Below, one piece after another: positions 7,948 to 15,913 of a stretch of 46,762 nucleotides of DNA (positions within the stretch are counted from its first letter, which is position 1; the number at the start of each line of letters is the position of its first letter). The notes beneath the pieces are model-generated. The model worked only from the letters and a program-made list of their open reading frames with translations. It did not search any database and was not told the origin of the DNA. The position numbers and the translations under genes were made by a program. Source of the stretch: a virus; IMG/VR virus record IMGVR_UViG_3300030103_003465, positions 1-46,762 of that record, one strand, 5' to 3'.

Positions 7948-8261
7948 AACTAACACAAGAAATGATTGACGAAATCCAAGAGTTAATGAACCATACAAAA
8001 AAGAATGGTGACTTAAACTGGGTAGATGGAGAAGAATTACAAATTAATTTGGCAGGTACATTTGCTGCTGATCGATTTATTGTAATACGAAATGTATCCA
8101 AAAAACCTTGGGAACCATCAATCAACAGTTCTAAACATCCTGATTATGATCCTAAATTTGCCGAAGAGTTTTATGAAAAATGGCCTATATTAAAAAAACA
8201 AACACCAACAGAAAGATTACATAATGATATGAGAAAATCAAATGATGACAATAACGATTAA
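7944..8261 (+). CDS. hypothetical protein (105 aa)
   Basis: It starts MKLTQEMIDEIQELMNHTKK and has an acidic, helical N-terminus followed by a Pro/Trp-rich second half. It is translationally coupled upstream by an ATGA. No family is recognised. Confidence 0.55.
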   Translation: MKLTQEMIDEIQELMNHTKKNGDLNWVDGEELQINLAGTFAADRFIVIRNVSKKPWEPSINSSKHPDYDPKFAEEFYEKWPILKKQTPTERLHNDMRKSNDDNND

Positions 8262-8400
8262 TGATTTTGCAACTGATGAAGAGATTGCAACTCTATGGAA
8301 AATTGCAGAACGTATCATAAAAGAGGGTCATGTATTTGATGATCCAAATTATAAAATTCAATTAAATCTAGTTACCGAACCTTGGAGACCTGATGAGTAA
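8242..8400 (+). CDS. small hypothetical protein (52 aa)
   Basis: ATG 8242 (or 8245) opens a 52-codon frame overlapping the previous gene by 20 nt and the next by 8 nt. The product (MMTITINDFATDEEIATLW... LVTEPWRPDE) is acidic and has no motif. The overlap chain is the main support. Confidence 0.45.
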   Translation: MMTITINDFATDEEIATLWKIAERIIKEGHVFDDPNYKIQLNLVTEPWRPDE

Positions 8401-8536
8401 AGAAGAAATAATACAACTGATTGGAAATCTTGTAGAAGAGTTGGATGGAACTATGCAGAAAACATTAAGATGTGATCATACTGGTAGACAAAGCAGAATA
8501 ATTACGATAGAATATGATGTAAAGGAAACAAAGTGA
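8393..8536 (+). CDS. small hypothetical protein (47 aa)
   Basis: It runs from ATG 8393 to TGA 8536 and starts MSKEEIIQLIGNLVEEL, likely an amphipathic helix, followed by a short beta-rich end. Its stop overlaps the GTG start of the next gene (GTGA). Confidence 0.45.
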   Translation: MSKEEIIQLIGNLVEELDGTMQKTLRCDHTGRQSRIITIEYDVKETK

Positions 8537-8733
8537 AAACACTGTGGAGAATTTGGGCAAAAGCACTTGGAGACAAGTCTGGTAAATCTGACCGAGAGGC
8601 AGATTTTGTTGCATTGATTCGCACATTAATTTTCATACAACTCGTTGTTACCAATTGTTTTATCGTTGCAGGAAACATACGACACTGGAACGATCATTAT
8701 ACACCACCACATTATGAACATCTTCGTGACTGA
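8533..8733 (+). CDS. single-pass membrane protein (66 aa), GTG start
   Basis: The GTG at 8533 is the start, overlapping the preceding TGA. The product begins MKTLWRIWAKALGDKSGKSD, then has a hydrophobic helix at about 28-46 (ALIRTLIFIQLVVTNCFIVA). I recall this N-terminal motif from other cyanomyoviruses. The function is unknown. The basic N-terminus suggests a cytoplasmic N-terminal end. Confidence 0.6.
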   Translation: MKTLWRIWAKALGDKSGKSDREADFVALIRTLIFIQLVVTNCFIVAGNIRHWNDHYTPPHYEHLRD

Positions 8734-9250
8734 TCCCGATCCTCTTGAGTCCGCAAGAGTATTGCCTGATAAACATATAGTTAAGATGCCACTTGAGACC
8801 TGCCAGATGTTGGCAGTAGTCTATTCCAAGTGGTATTTTGATTGGGGTAATGATTTACTACCCAAGAAAGATGGAACACCTTACAATACCGAGAAGGGTG
8901 CTTTCCGTGGACATCCATGTACTATCTGGGCAGCAGAGAGTATTGCAAATACTGCTTGGTTAATTCAACATGGATTTGGATTACTGCAAGAATATGAAAA
9001 CAGATATAACAAAACTCATTCTTGTCAGACTGCAATGAATGCAGCAGAAAAAGTATTCGAAGAAAAGACAGGAAGAACATTACTATGTCACAAAGAGGCA
9101 ACACCATTTGCCTTTGCAGGTCCTGATCAGTTTAAGTATGATAAGAGTATTGATATTTTTACTGCATACAAACGTTACATATCATCTAAACCTTGGGCAT
9201 CATCTAATTATCTTCGCATCCCATCACGTAAACCAGAGTGGTTAGTATGA
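8714..9250 (+). CDS. conserved phage protein, unknown function (178 aa)
   Basis: I start at ATG 8714 (MNIFVTDPDPLESARVLPDK), just inside the end of the membrane protein gene. The conserved-looking block RVLPDKHIVKMPLETCQML is followed by Trp-rich helices and a C-terminal KPEWL. I remember the block from phage hypothetical proteins but cannot assign an activity. It is coupled by an ATGA to speD. Confidence 0.6.
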   Translation: MNIFVTDPDPLESARVLPDKHIVKMPLETCQMLAVVYSKWYFDWGNDLLPKKDGTPYNTEKGAFRGHPCTIWAAESIANTAWLIQHGFGLLQEYENRYNKTHSCQTAMNAAEKVFEEKTGRTLLCHKEATPFAFAGPDQFKYDKSIDIFTAYKRYISSKPWASSNYLRIPSRKPEWLV

Positions 9251-9597
9251 AACATATATTATTTGATTTGATAGATTGTCCCTTTGATCTTCTTAACGAA
9301 GAGGAGTTTATAAAGGATAGTTTGTTAAACGCATCTATTATTGCCAGATCACCTTACTTGAAAGTTGAAACATATAAGTTTGATCCACAAGGTGTAACTG
9401 GATATATTTTACTTAAAGAAAGTCATATTAGCATACACACATGGCCTGAAAAGGGTATTGCAAAATGTGACATTTTCTGCTGTGGTGAGAAAGCATTACC
9501 CAAGAAAGCAGTAGAATATTTACATCGTCGTTTTAAATCTCAAGAACTAAGACGATGGGTGTGTGATAGATCCAGTAAAATAATTACTGTATTATGA
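9247..9597 (+). CDS. speD: S-adenosylmethionine decarboxylase proenzyme
   Basis: This 116-residue bacterial-type class 1 AdoMetDC makes decarboxylated SAM for spermidine synthesis. The self-cleavage site is at E58-S59 in KESHISIHTWPE, so S59 would become the pyruvoyl group. H64 and C78 match the processing His and catalytic Cys. ATG 9247 overlaps the upstream stop (ATGA). An in-frame ATG at 9238 would add only three residues. speD is a recurrent metabolic gene of cyanomyoviruses. Confidence 0.92.
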   Translation: MKHILFDLIDCPFDLLNEEEFIKDSLLNASIIARSPYLKVETYKFDPQGVTGYILLKESHISIHTWPEKGIAKCDIFCCGEKALPKKAVEYLHRRFKSQELRRWVCDRSSKIITVL

Positions 9598-9710
9598 ATC
9601 ATTCACCAAACAATGATGACAAAATACCCAGATGGTTCTATAATACAGTTATTAGCATGGGTATTATGGTATTCATTGCCTTTGGTCTAATTTTATTTGG
9701 TATGCTATGA
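9594..9710 (+). CDS. 38-aa single-pass membrane peptide
   Basis: ATGA overlaps lie at both ends (with speD and with the DUF4385 gene). The N-terminal 17 residues are polar (MNHSPNNDDKIPRWFYN) and are followed by a hydrophobic helix to the end (ISMGIMVFIAFGLILFGML). It lacks the ExxNGRxAM motif of high-light-inducible proteins. Confidence 0.5.
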   Translation: MNHSPNNDDKIPRWFYNTVISMGIMVFIAFGLILFGML

Positions 9711-10171
9711 AGGAATTTGATTATGAACTCGATTACAAGAGACTTGATTTTAAGGACGAGGAAACTCGTAAACTTTATCGTATTGGAAGGGGAGAGCAAG
9801 GAGTATTATTGGTTCGCCCTTATACTCACGATATATGCCCTTATTGGAGATTTAAGACTCCAGAACTTGCAATAAAATCTTCAAATCATATTTTTGGTAT
9901 GTATCTTGACTATCGTGATGAAAAAGATTTTATCGGTATGGATATGTGTCGTAAGTTTTTAGAGATGGGATTTACTCGTGCTAGAAGATATGCAAATCAT
10001 AATTCTGGTAGAAAATATAAGAAAGGAACAAAAGAAATTTTACCACAGGAAGATGATTGTTTAAAAAGTGATTATGCACGTTCCGCAACAATTTTTAAGA
10101 AAGTTCGTGATTTGGTTGCATATAACGATACATATAGTAAGATGAGAAAGGCATGGAGGTCTAACGAATGA
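9707..10171 (+). CDS. DUF4385 family protein
   Basis: This 154-residue protein carries the family features I recall for DUF4385: RIGRGEQGVLLVRPY, WRFKTPELA and GMDMCRKFLEMGFTRARRYANH, then a region ending in KKV. The biochemical role is unknown. The protein is widespread in cyanophages and some bacteria. It overlaps both neighbours by 4 nt. Confidence 0.8.
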   Translation: MKEFDYELDYKRLDFKDEETRKLYRIGRGEQGVLLVRPYTHDICPYWRFKTPELAIKSSNHIFGMYLDYRDEKDFIGMDMCRKFLEMGFTRARRYANHNSGRKYKKGTKEILPQEDDCLKSDYARSATIFKKVRDLVAYNDTYSKMRKAWRSNE

Positions 10172-10341
10172 TTTTTCTATCTAACCCACCAGTATATTTT
10201 TTACCTGGTACTTGGGAAGCAACTGATGTAGTTTACAATACGGCAGGAGCTATGTTACAATTAAGTATAATCTTTATAATGTTTGCAGTTTATGCAACAC
10301 TATCAATTAGATTAAGAAAGAGAAAGAGAAAACTAAATTAA
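10168..10341 (+). CDS. 57-aa membrane protein
   Basis: It starts in an ATGA overlap. A short extracytoplasmic-like N-terminus is followed by a hydrophobic helix (AMLQLSIIFIMFAVYATLSI) and a strongly basic tail (RLRKRKRKLN), so the C-terminus should face the cytoplasm. Its function is unknown. Confidence 0.5.
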   Translation: MIFLSNPPVYFLPGTWEATDVVYNTAGAMLQLSIIFIMFAVYATLSIRLRKRKRKLN

Positions 10342-10365
10342 TCTTCTTTTTTTATTTTATGAACT

Positions 10366-11307
10366 ATGAGTGATTTTATATGGGTCGAAAAATATCGACC
10401 CAAAACAATTGAAGAATGTATTTTACCTGAAGGTATTAAAAAAACCTTTCAGGATTTTCTAACTGCAGGTGAAATACCAAATATGTTATTGTCAGGACCA
10501 CCAGGTATTGGTAAGACCACTGTGGCAAAAGCATTGTGTAATGAACTAGGATCAGATTACTATGTCATTAATGGATCGGATGAAGGACGTTTTCTCGACA
10601 CTGTTCGGACGAACGCAAAGAACTTCGCATCTACAGTCTCTCTTACAAGTGACTCGAAACATAAAGTCATCATCATTGACGAAGCAGACAATACCACTTC
10701 CGACGTACAACTCCTCCTTAGAGCGTCTATTGAGGAGTTCTCCAGAAACTGTAGATTTATTTTCACCTGCAACTATAAGAACAAAATTATTGAGCCACTA
10801 CATTCTCGTTGCTCTGTGGTTGACTTTTCTGTTAATAAAAAAGACAAGCCAGCAATAGCGGCACAATTTTTTTCTAGGATAAATCACATACTCGAAGTCG
10901 AGAGAGTCGAATCAGATAAGAAAGTTATAATACAATTAATTAATAAACATTTTCCTGATTGGAGGAGAGTGTTAAATGAGTGTCAGAGATATTCTGTAAG
11001 TGGTAAAATAGATAGTGGTATATTAGCAGCATTTTCTGATGTTGCTGTGGATGATCTTGTCAAAAATCTTAAACAGAAAAACTTCTCTGAAGTTCGCAAA
11101 TGGGTTGTTACTAATTTAGATAATGATCCAACTGTTTTACTTCGACGTATCTATGATACTTTATATGATACAATGGTGCCGACCAGTATTCCTGCAGCAA
11201 TATTAGTGATTGCAAAGTATCAATATCAAATGGCATTTGTTGCTGATCAGGAAATAAATTTACTAGCAGCACTAACTGAGATTATGGTGGAGTGCGAGTT
11301 CAAATGA
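10366..11307 (+). CDS. 44: gp44 clamp loader large subunit
   Basis: This 313-residue AAA+ ATPase opens and loads the gp45 clamp together with gp62. Walker A GPPGIGKT is at 44-51. Walker B VIIIDEADN, the sensor-1 segment FTCNYKNKI and an SRC arginine-finger motif (HSRCSVV) are present. The length is close to T4 gp44 (319 residues). The product begins MSDFIWVEKYRPKTIEE, typical of RFC-type subunits. Its partner gp62 lies five genes downstream, not adjacent as in T4. Confidence 0.93.
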   Translation: MSDFIWVEKYRPKTIEECILPEGIKKTFQDFLTAGEIPNMLLSGPPGIGKTTVAKALCNELGSDYYVINGSDEGRFLDTVRTNAKNFASTVSLTSDSKHKVIIIDEADNTTSDVQLLLRASIEEFSRNCRFIFTCNYKNKIIEPLHSRCSVVDFSVNKKDKPAIAAQFFSRINHILEVERVESDKKVIIQLINKHFPDWRRVLNECQRYSVSGKIDSGILAAFSDVAVDDLVKNLKQKNFSEVRKWVVTNLDNDPTVLLRRIYDTLYDTMVPTSIPAAILVIAKYQYQMAFVADQEINLLAALTEIMVECEFK

Positions 11308-11399
11308 ATGTATTTGGACTTTTGGGTATCTTTCTGCTACTATCAGGTATAGGATCGGGATTTATTGTTTATTATGCTATTATGGAGACTTTAAAATGA
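11304..11399 (+). CDS. 31-aa membrane peptide
   Basis: It lies exactly between gp44 and pyrE with ATGA overlaps at both ends. It is almost entirely hydrophobic (FGLLGIFLLLSGIGSGFIVY) with a charged end (METLK). The size is like that of small photosystem subunits, but no match is claimed. Confidence 0.5.
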   Translation: MNVFGLLGIFLLLSGIGSGFIVYYAIMETLK

Positions 11400-11974
11400 A
11401 AATCTATCGAGATGAATTATTAAAATTATTAAAAGAACGTTCTTATAAAGAAGGTGAGTTTACTCTATCCTCTGGAAGAAAAACAAATCATTACGTGAAT
11501 TGTAAAAATGTCACTTTAGATGGTAGAGGATTAGCAATAGTAAGTGCTATGCTTGCTGAATGTATTGATGAAGATACTGTGGCAGTTGCAGGTCTTACTC
11601 TTGGTGCTGATCCATTAGTATCAGGTGTTGCTATGGTCTCTGCATTAAATCAAGGTAAACTAAATGGATTGATCGTTCGTAAAGAATCAAAAGGTCATGG
11701 CACTGATGATTACATCGAAGGTCCATTACCACCAGAAGGATCTAGAATAACTGTATTGGAAGATGTTGTTACTACAGGTGGTTCATCTATCAAAGCAGTG
11801 AAAAGACTTCGTGACGCAGGTTATGAAGTTAAACGTGTTGTTTCTATCATAGATCGTCAAGAAAATGAAGAAGCAGATACAGCATTCAAGTTAGCAGGAC
11901 TTGAATTTTATAGTCTATTCACTTTAGAGGAAATCACAAATGAAAGCAATTTCAAAACTGAAACATCAGATTAA
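11396..11974 (+). CDS. pyrE: orotate phosphoribosyltransferase
   Basis: This 192-residue type I phosphoribosyltransferase converts orotate and PRPP to OMP in pyrimidine synthesis. The PRPP-binding motif VLEDVVTTGGSS is at 120-131. The N-terminal GEFTLSSGRKTNHYVN segment and VRKESKGHG loop are typical of PyrE. Its position among replication genes fits nucleotide supply, together with PurM, MazG and RNR in this window. Confidence 0.9.
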   Translation: MKIYRDELLKLLKERSYKEGEFTLSSGRKTNHYVNCKNVTLDGRGLAIVSAMLAECIDEDTVAVAGLTLGADPLVSGVAMVSALNQGKLNGLIVRKESKGHGTDDYIEGPLPPEGSRITVLEDVVTTGGSSIKAVKRLRDAGYEVKRVVSIIDRQENEEADTAFKLAGLEFYSLFTLEEITNESNFKTETSD

Positions 11975-12152
11975 ATCAAATAAATATTACCTGTTTTGGG
12001 GTGCTGCAACTATTGCGGTTATGGCAGGTCAAATTTATGTTGGAAATGGATATCGTCAAATGTCACAAGATGTAAGAGATCTTACAGAAATGATTACAAT
12101 TAAAATGGAACTAGAAGAATTAAGATCTGGAATGGGAGGACTTATTTACTAA
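11940..12152 (+). CDS. small membrane protein (70 aa)
   Basis: It overlaps the end of pyrE by 35 nt and ends at the base where the next ATG begins. A basic N-terminus (MKAISKLKHQIKSNK) precedes a hydrophobic segment (YYLFWGAATIAVMAGQIYV), then an amphipathic, probably coiled-coil tail. Its function is unknown. Confidence 0.55.
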   Translation: MKAISKLKHQIKSNKYYLFWGAATIAVMAGQIYVGNGYRQMSQDVRDLTEMITIKMELEELRSGMGGLIY

Positions 12153-12427
12153 TGAATTACATTACTACTTTGATTAATCATGGAAGTTATAGTGGATTAC
12201 CACCAACTGGTATATTCATTTTTTGGATTGTTGTATCTTTAGTCTCACTGGTTGGGTATGGATTATATCTTACTTTTGGTCCAGGTGGTAAAGATCTTAA
12301 AGATGAGATTAGAGAACATGCTAGAATGCATGAGTTAGGAATAGCTCATGGTCATGAAGGTAAAAGACCAGTTATGACACAAAGAGCACAGGAACAAGAT
12401 TATCCGCAACATCATCATGACGATTAA
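12152..12427 (+). CDS. PsbN-like membrane protein
   Basis: This 91-residue protein has a single membrane helix (GIFIFWIVVSLVSLVGYGLY) followed by LTFGPGGKDLKD and an REH. This matches the PsbN pattern of a helix ending GYxLYxxFG, then a basic-LxD segment and an acidic EH end. PsbN assists photosystem II assembly and repair. Unlike host PsbN (about 43 residues) it has a His-rich extension of about 35 residues. The assignment is from recalled similarity only. Confidence 0.55.
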   Translation: MNYITTLINHGSYSGLPPTGIFIFWIVVSLVSLVGYGLYLTFGPGGKDLKDEIREHARMHELGIAHGHEGKRPVMTQRAQEQDYPQHHHDD

Positions 12428-13298
12428 TTCCTTGAAGACACCACTAAGATATCCTGGTGGAAAATCAAAGGCAGTTAAAACTTTATCTAAATGGTATCCT
12501 GATAAGATATCTGAATATCGGGAACCATTCATCGGGGGTGGATCTATTGCAATAGATATTGCAAAGAAAAATCCTCGAATACCTATTTGGATAAATGATC
12601 TTTATGTTCCTTTATACAATTTTTGGGTGCAACTAAGAGATAATGGAGATCAATTATCTGAGAGAGTATATGAAGAAAAACAATATACACTTGATGCGGG
12701 TGATCCAGATAAAGTAACGGAAAGAGCAAGAGATTTATTTAATCAATATAAGGAAGAAATTGATAGTTACAATGATTTTGATAAAGCAGTAGCTTTCTTT
12801 ATTATGAATAAGTGTAGTTTTTCTGGTCTGACAGAGAACAGCACATTTTCACAGACAGCATCTAATTCTAATTTTTCATTGGTTGGTGCTAATAAGTTAA
12901 AAGACTTCTCAAAGATAATTAAGTATTGGAAGATAACAAATTTAGATTATGCAGATGTTATACACTCATATGCAACTGGTGACGCATTTATATTTTTAGA
13001 TCCACCATATGATATTAAAGATTTCTTATATGGTAAGAATCGTGAAATGCATAAATCATTTGATCATGATAGATTCGCACAAGAAGTTTATAAATGTAAA
13101 TCTAAATTTATGATTACATATAATCTAAATGATCGTTTATGTGAGTTGTATAAAGATTACAATCTAAAAGAATGGAAGTTAAGATATTCGATGGCACATC
13201 GTGGAGATAAGGGAACTGATGATAATATTAAAACTGAATTATTAGTTACTAATTATGATATACATCCTGTAACACCACTTGAACAATTACTTGTATAA
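12417..13298 (+). CDS. dam: Dam-type DNA adenine N6-methyltransferase
   Basis: This 293-residue enzyme of the D12 class 1 MTase family carries the N-terminal TPLRYPGGKSK motif, the SAM-binding motif REPFIGGGSIAI and the catalytic FLDPPYD (DPPY). It would methylate adenine, probably in GATC, modifying phage or host DNA. It starts within the end of the PsbN-like gene and ends one base into gp62. A restriction partner is not seen, which is usual for phage Dam. Confidence 0.9.
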   Translation: MTINSLKTPLRYPGGKSKAVKTLSKWYPDKISEYREPFIGGGSIAIDIAKKNPRIPIWINDLYVPLYNFWVQLRDNGDQLSERVYEEKQYTLDAGDPDKVTERARDLFNQYKEEIDSYNDFDKAVAFFIMNKCSFSGLTENSTFSQTASNSNFSLVGANKLKDFSKIIKYWKITNLDYADVIHSYATGDAFIFLDPPYDIKDFLYGKNREMHKSFDHDRFAQEVYKCKSKFMITYNLNDRLCELYKDYNLKEWKLRYSMAHRGDKGTDDNIKTELLVTNYDIHPVTPLEQLLV

Positions 13299-13678
13299 TG
13301 GAATTAAAAAATTGGTTAAACTCAATAAATCAAACAAAGAAAAACTTAATTGATGAGGATCCATCGATTGAGAAAGAGTATCCACCTTATATAATTAATC
13401 GTTGTTATTCTGGTCATCTTGATGCCATTATGTTTGCAAATGAGATGAATAGGTATAATTTCTTACCTAAGAAAATGCAATATGACTTTTTTATAAATAC
13501 ACTCAGAGTTAAGAAAAGATTTTCTCCTTGGCTTCGTAAGGATGAGATCAAAGATTTAGATTATGTGAAACGTTATTATGGATATAGTAACGAAAAAGCA
13601 AAACAGATTCTAAAAATTCTTTCCAAAGAACAACTTAATTTTATAAAATCGAAATTTGAAACTGGAGGATCGAAATGA
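13298..13678 (+). CDS. 62: gp62 clamp loader small subunit
   Basis: This 126-residue protein fits gp62 by context (directly upstream of regA, as in T4) and by features such as YIINRCYSGHLDAIMFANEMN and the RVKKRFSPWLRKD region. It is shorter than T4 gp62 (187 residues), as is normal in cyanophages. It assembles with gp44 to load gp45. Confidence 0.85.
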   Translation: MELKNWLNSINQTKKNLIDEDPSIEKEYPPYIINRCYSGHLDAIMFANEMNRYNFLPKKMQYDFFINTLRVKKRFSPWLRKDEIKDLDYVKRYYGYSNEKAKQILKILSKEQLNFIKSKFETGGSK

Positions 13679-14106
13679 GTGTGGTTAAAGAACCAGAAGT
13701 GAACTGGTCGTCTGACCAAATGATAGAAATTTCACTTGGTGAACCTGATGATTTTCTGAAAGTCAGAGAAACTCTTACAAGAATTGGTGTAGCATCCAGA
13801 AAAGAAAAGAAGATATATCAATCATGTCATATACTGCACAAGCAGGGAAGATATTTTATTGTACATTTTAAAGAGTTGTTTGCATTAGATGGTAAGCATG
13901 CAAATCTCACACAGAACGATGTGCAGAGACGTAATCGAATAGTTCAACTCTTAGTTGATTGGGGACTTGTTGAGATATTAAATGCTGATAAAATACAAGA
14001 CATTGCACCTCTAAATCAAATTAAAGTTTTATCCTATAAAGATAAAGGAGATTGGATATTGGAAACAAAATATAATATTGGAAGTAAGAAAAAGAAAACT
14101 GACTAG
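13675..14106 (+). CDS. regA: RegA translational repressor
   Basis: This 143-residue RNA-binding protein, T4 RegA-like, represses translation of early mRNAs by binding near start codons. The supporting segments are FLKVRETLTRIGVAS, CHILHKQGRYFIVHFKELF and a NDVQRRNRI helix, with a basic C-terminal tail. It overlaps gp62 by an ATGA, preserving the T4 gene order 62-regA upstream of polymerase, although several genes intervene before gp43 here. Confidence 0.88.
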   Translation: MSVVKEPEVNWSSDQMIEISLGEPDDFLKVRETLTRIGVASRKEKKIYQSCHILHKQGRYFIVHFKELFALDGKHANLTQNDVQRRNRIVQLLVDWGLVEILNADKIQDIAPLNQIKVLSYKDKGDWILETKYNIGSKKKKTD

Positions 14107-14152
14107 GCATTTCTTTTTGTTAAGAAACCCTCATAAAACTCCCATTTTTTAA

Positions 14153-14159
14153 CTAAATA
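14153..14159 (+). promoter_or_regulatory. late-type promoter box CTAAATA
   Basis: It lies 20 nt upstream of the ATG at 14180 in the gap after regA. A TAAGGAG Shine-Dalgarno follows at 14171-14177. Confidence 0.45.
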
Positions 14160-14179
14160 ATAATGTGAAATAAGGAGTT

Positions 14180-14338
14180 ATGCCTATGCACAACACAGTA
14201 TCATTCAATCATTTGAATTCTTGGGTGCCTTACAATAAACAAAATCCCGACCCAATAGATGAATATTTCGAATGTATGGTTGAATGTAATGAAGGTGACA
14301 GAACATGTGCACTAGAATGTAGAACACTCTTAGGATAG
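14180..14338 (+). CDS. 52-aa twin-CX3C cysteine microprotein
   Basis: ATG 14180 has a strong Shine-Dalgarno (AAGGAG), and 14186 is a second Met. The product ends with C-M-V-E-C, six residues, then C-A-L-E-C, a twin CX3C arrangement suited to two disulfide-linked or metal-binding helices. It has its own CTAAATA box and is followed by a strong terminator, so it may be made as a single-gene late mRNA. Its function is unknown. Confidence 0.65.
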   Translation: MPMHNTVSFNHLNSWVPYNKQNPDPIDEYFECMVECNEGDRTCALECRTLLG

Positions 14339-14358
14339 GAGAAGACCAATGAGTCCAT

Positions 14359-14394
14359 AAAAAAGAGGGAGGGTTATCCACCCTCTCTTTTTTT
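14359..14394 (+). terminator. rho-independent terminator
   Basis: A purine-rich arm (AAAAGAGGGAGGGT) pairs, with two G-U pairs, to ACCCTCTCTTTT across a TTATCC loop, followed by a T run. It separates the CX3C gene from hsp20. Confidence 0.85.
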
Positions 14395-14464
14395 GTGTTT
14401 TATGGTTAAATAGTATTGGATGCCGAAAGGATCCAAATCTAACACTCGCTTACTAAGGAGAACT

Positions 14465-14899
14465 ATGAACTTACAAAGGTATCACTCTGCAAACTTACCA
14501 GAGTTGGTAAAAATAATTTCAAAGAACGGCATAGGTATGGATGATTACCTTGATCGTTTTTTTAATTCTTACGAAACTGTATCAAATTATCCACCATACA
14601 ATCTTGTTCAGTTAAATAATGTTGAGTCTCTTTTAGAGATTGCCTTAGCTGGATTTAAGAAAAATGAAATTCATGTTTATACTGAGTATGGAAAACTTTT
14701 TGTTGAAGGACGAAAAGAAACTGATAAAGAGGGAGGATCCGAGTATATCCATCAAGGCTTGGCTCAAAGAAGTTTCACTAGAGAATGGGCACTTTCAGAA
14801 GATGTTGAAGTCAGAGAGGTTCAATTCAAGGATGGACTTCTTACCGTTAAGTTGGGTAAAATAGTACCAGAACATCATGCAAGAAAAGATTATCTATGA
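14465..14899 (+). CDS. hsp20: small heat shock protein Hsp20
   Basis: I set the start at ATG 14465 because it has a consensus CTAAGGAG 6 nt upstream. An in-frame ATG at 14420 would place that site inside the gene. The 144-residue protein has an alpha-crystallin domain (LLEIALAGFKKNEIHVYTE, GRKE, RSFTREWALSEDVEV, DGLLTVKLGK). It is a holdase chaperone and a core gene of T4-like cyanophages, probably protecting virion or host proteins. A TTAAATA-like box lies at about 14406-14412. Confidence 0.92.
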   Translation: MNLQRYHSANLPELVKIISKNGIGMDDYLDRFFNSYETVSNYPPYNLVQLNNVESLLEIALAGFKKNEIHVYTEYGKLFVEGRKETDKEGGSEYIHQGLAQRSFTREWALSEDVEVREVQFKDGLLTVKLGKIVPEHHARKDYL

Positions 14900-14925
14900 T
14901 ATAATAAAAGAACTTATTGTCACTT

Positions 14926-15891
14926 ATGGATTACAAAAGTTCTGGAGTTGATATAAAAGCAGGAAATGCTTTTGTAACTAAGATCAAAGATACTATCAAG
15001 TCCACCTATCGACCAGAGGTTGTGGGTGGATTTGGTGGTTTTAATGGTATGATTAAAATACCAGAGGGGTATAAGAAACCAATCTTAGTATCAGGAGCAG
15101 ATGGTGTCGGCACTAAATTATTAATTGCTCAGATTTGGGGTAAGCATTATGAGGTGGGCATTGATTTGGTAGCAATGTGTGTTAATGATGTGATCACATG
15201 TGGAGCAGAACCATTATATTTTTTAGATTATATTGCAACTGGTAAACTAAATTTTAAAAGTTTATCTGATATTGTTACAGGAATTGCTATGGGTTGCACG
15301 AAATCAGGATGCACACTATTAGGTGGTGAGACTGCAGAAATGCCAAGTATGTATGATTCAATGAAATATGATCTTGCAGGATTTTGCACTGGTGTCGTAG
15401 AAGAAGATGATATAATTGATGGTTCAGATATTACTAAAGGTGATTTAATAATTGGTATTGAGAGTAGTGGACTTCATAGTAATGGATATAGTTTAATTAA
15501 TGATATGCTTTGGAGACATAAGATTGCATACCTTGATATGCCTGAGTTATCAACACCAACACATATCTATGCATCAGTGGTCAAAGAACTAATAAATGAA
15601 GTTCCAATCTTGGGTATGGCACATATTACAGGTGGTGGTATTGTTGAAAATCTGCCAAGATGTATTCCTGATGGACTCAAAGTAAATGTAAATTATGATT
15701 CATGGCCAATGCCAGATATATTTAAGAAAATCATGTTTGCAGGAGAGATATCACCAGAGGAAATGAAAAGAGTATTTAACTTAGGTATTGGATATTGTAT
15801 TGTGATTCCAAAAGAAGCAGAGAAGAATGCTCATGATACAATAGATGCATTTGGATACAAAAGTTGGACAATCGGAGAAGTTGTGTTATAA
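14926..15891 (+). CDS. purM: phosphoribosylformylglycinamidine cyclo-ligase (AIR synthetase)
   Basis: This 321-residue enzyme catalyses the ATP-dependent ring closure of FGAM to AIR in purine synthesis. Visible signatures are DYKSSGVDIKAGN, VSGADGVGTKL, DLVAMCVNDVITCGAEPLYF, TLLGGETAEMP and HITGGGIVENLPR. ATG 14926 is preferred over an in-frame TTG three codons upstream. A TATAAT hexamer (14900-14905) lies 20 nt upstream without a clear -35. purM is a frequent cyanophage metabolic gene. Confidence 0.93.
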   Translation: MDYKSSGVDIKAGNAFVTKIKDTIKSTYRPEVVGGFGGFNGMIKIPEGYKKPILVSGADGVGTKLLIAQIWGKHYEVGIDLVAMCVNDVITCGAEPLYFLDYIATGKLNFKSLSDIVTGIAMGCTKSGCTLLGGETAEMPSMYDSMKYDLAGFCTGVVEEDDIIDGSDITKGDLIIGIESSGLHSNGYSLINDMLWRHKIAYLDMPELSTPTHIYASVVKELINEVPILGMAHITGGGIVENLPRCIPDGLKVNVNYDSWPMPDIFKKIMFAGEISPEEMKRVFNLGIGYCIVIPKEAEKNAHDTIDAFGYKSWTIGEVVL

Positions 15892-15892
15892 T
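15865..15892 (+). promoter_or_regulatory. sigma70-type promoter (TGGACA-N16-TATAAT)
   Basis: It overlaps the purM stop and lies 21 nt before the next start. It probably drives the gp43-uvsX-gp41 block. Confidence 0.6.
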
Positions 15893-15913
15893 ATATAAAG
15901 AAATTGAAATCAA

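Noticed and set aside
9594-9710. High-light-inducible protein
   Set aside because: It has the right size and one helix but lacks the chlorophyll-binding motif.
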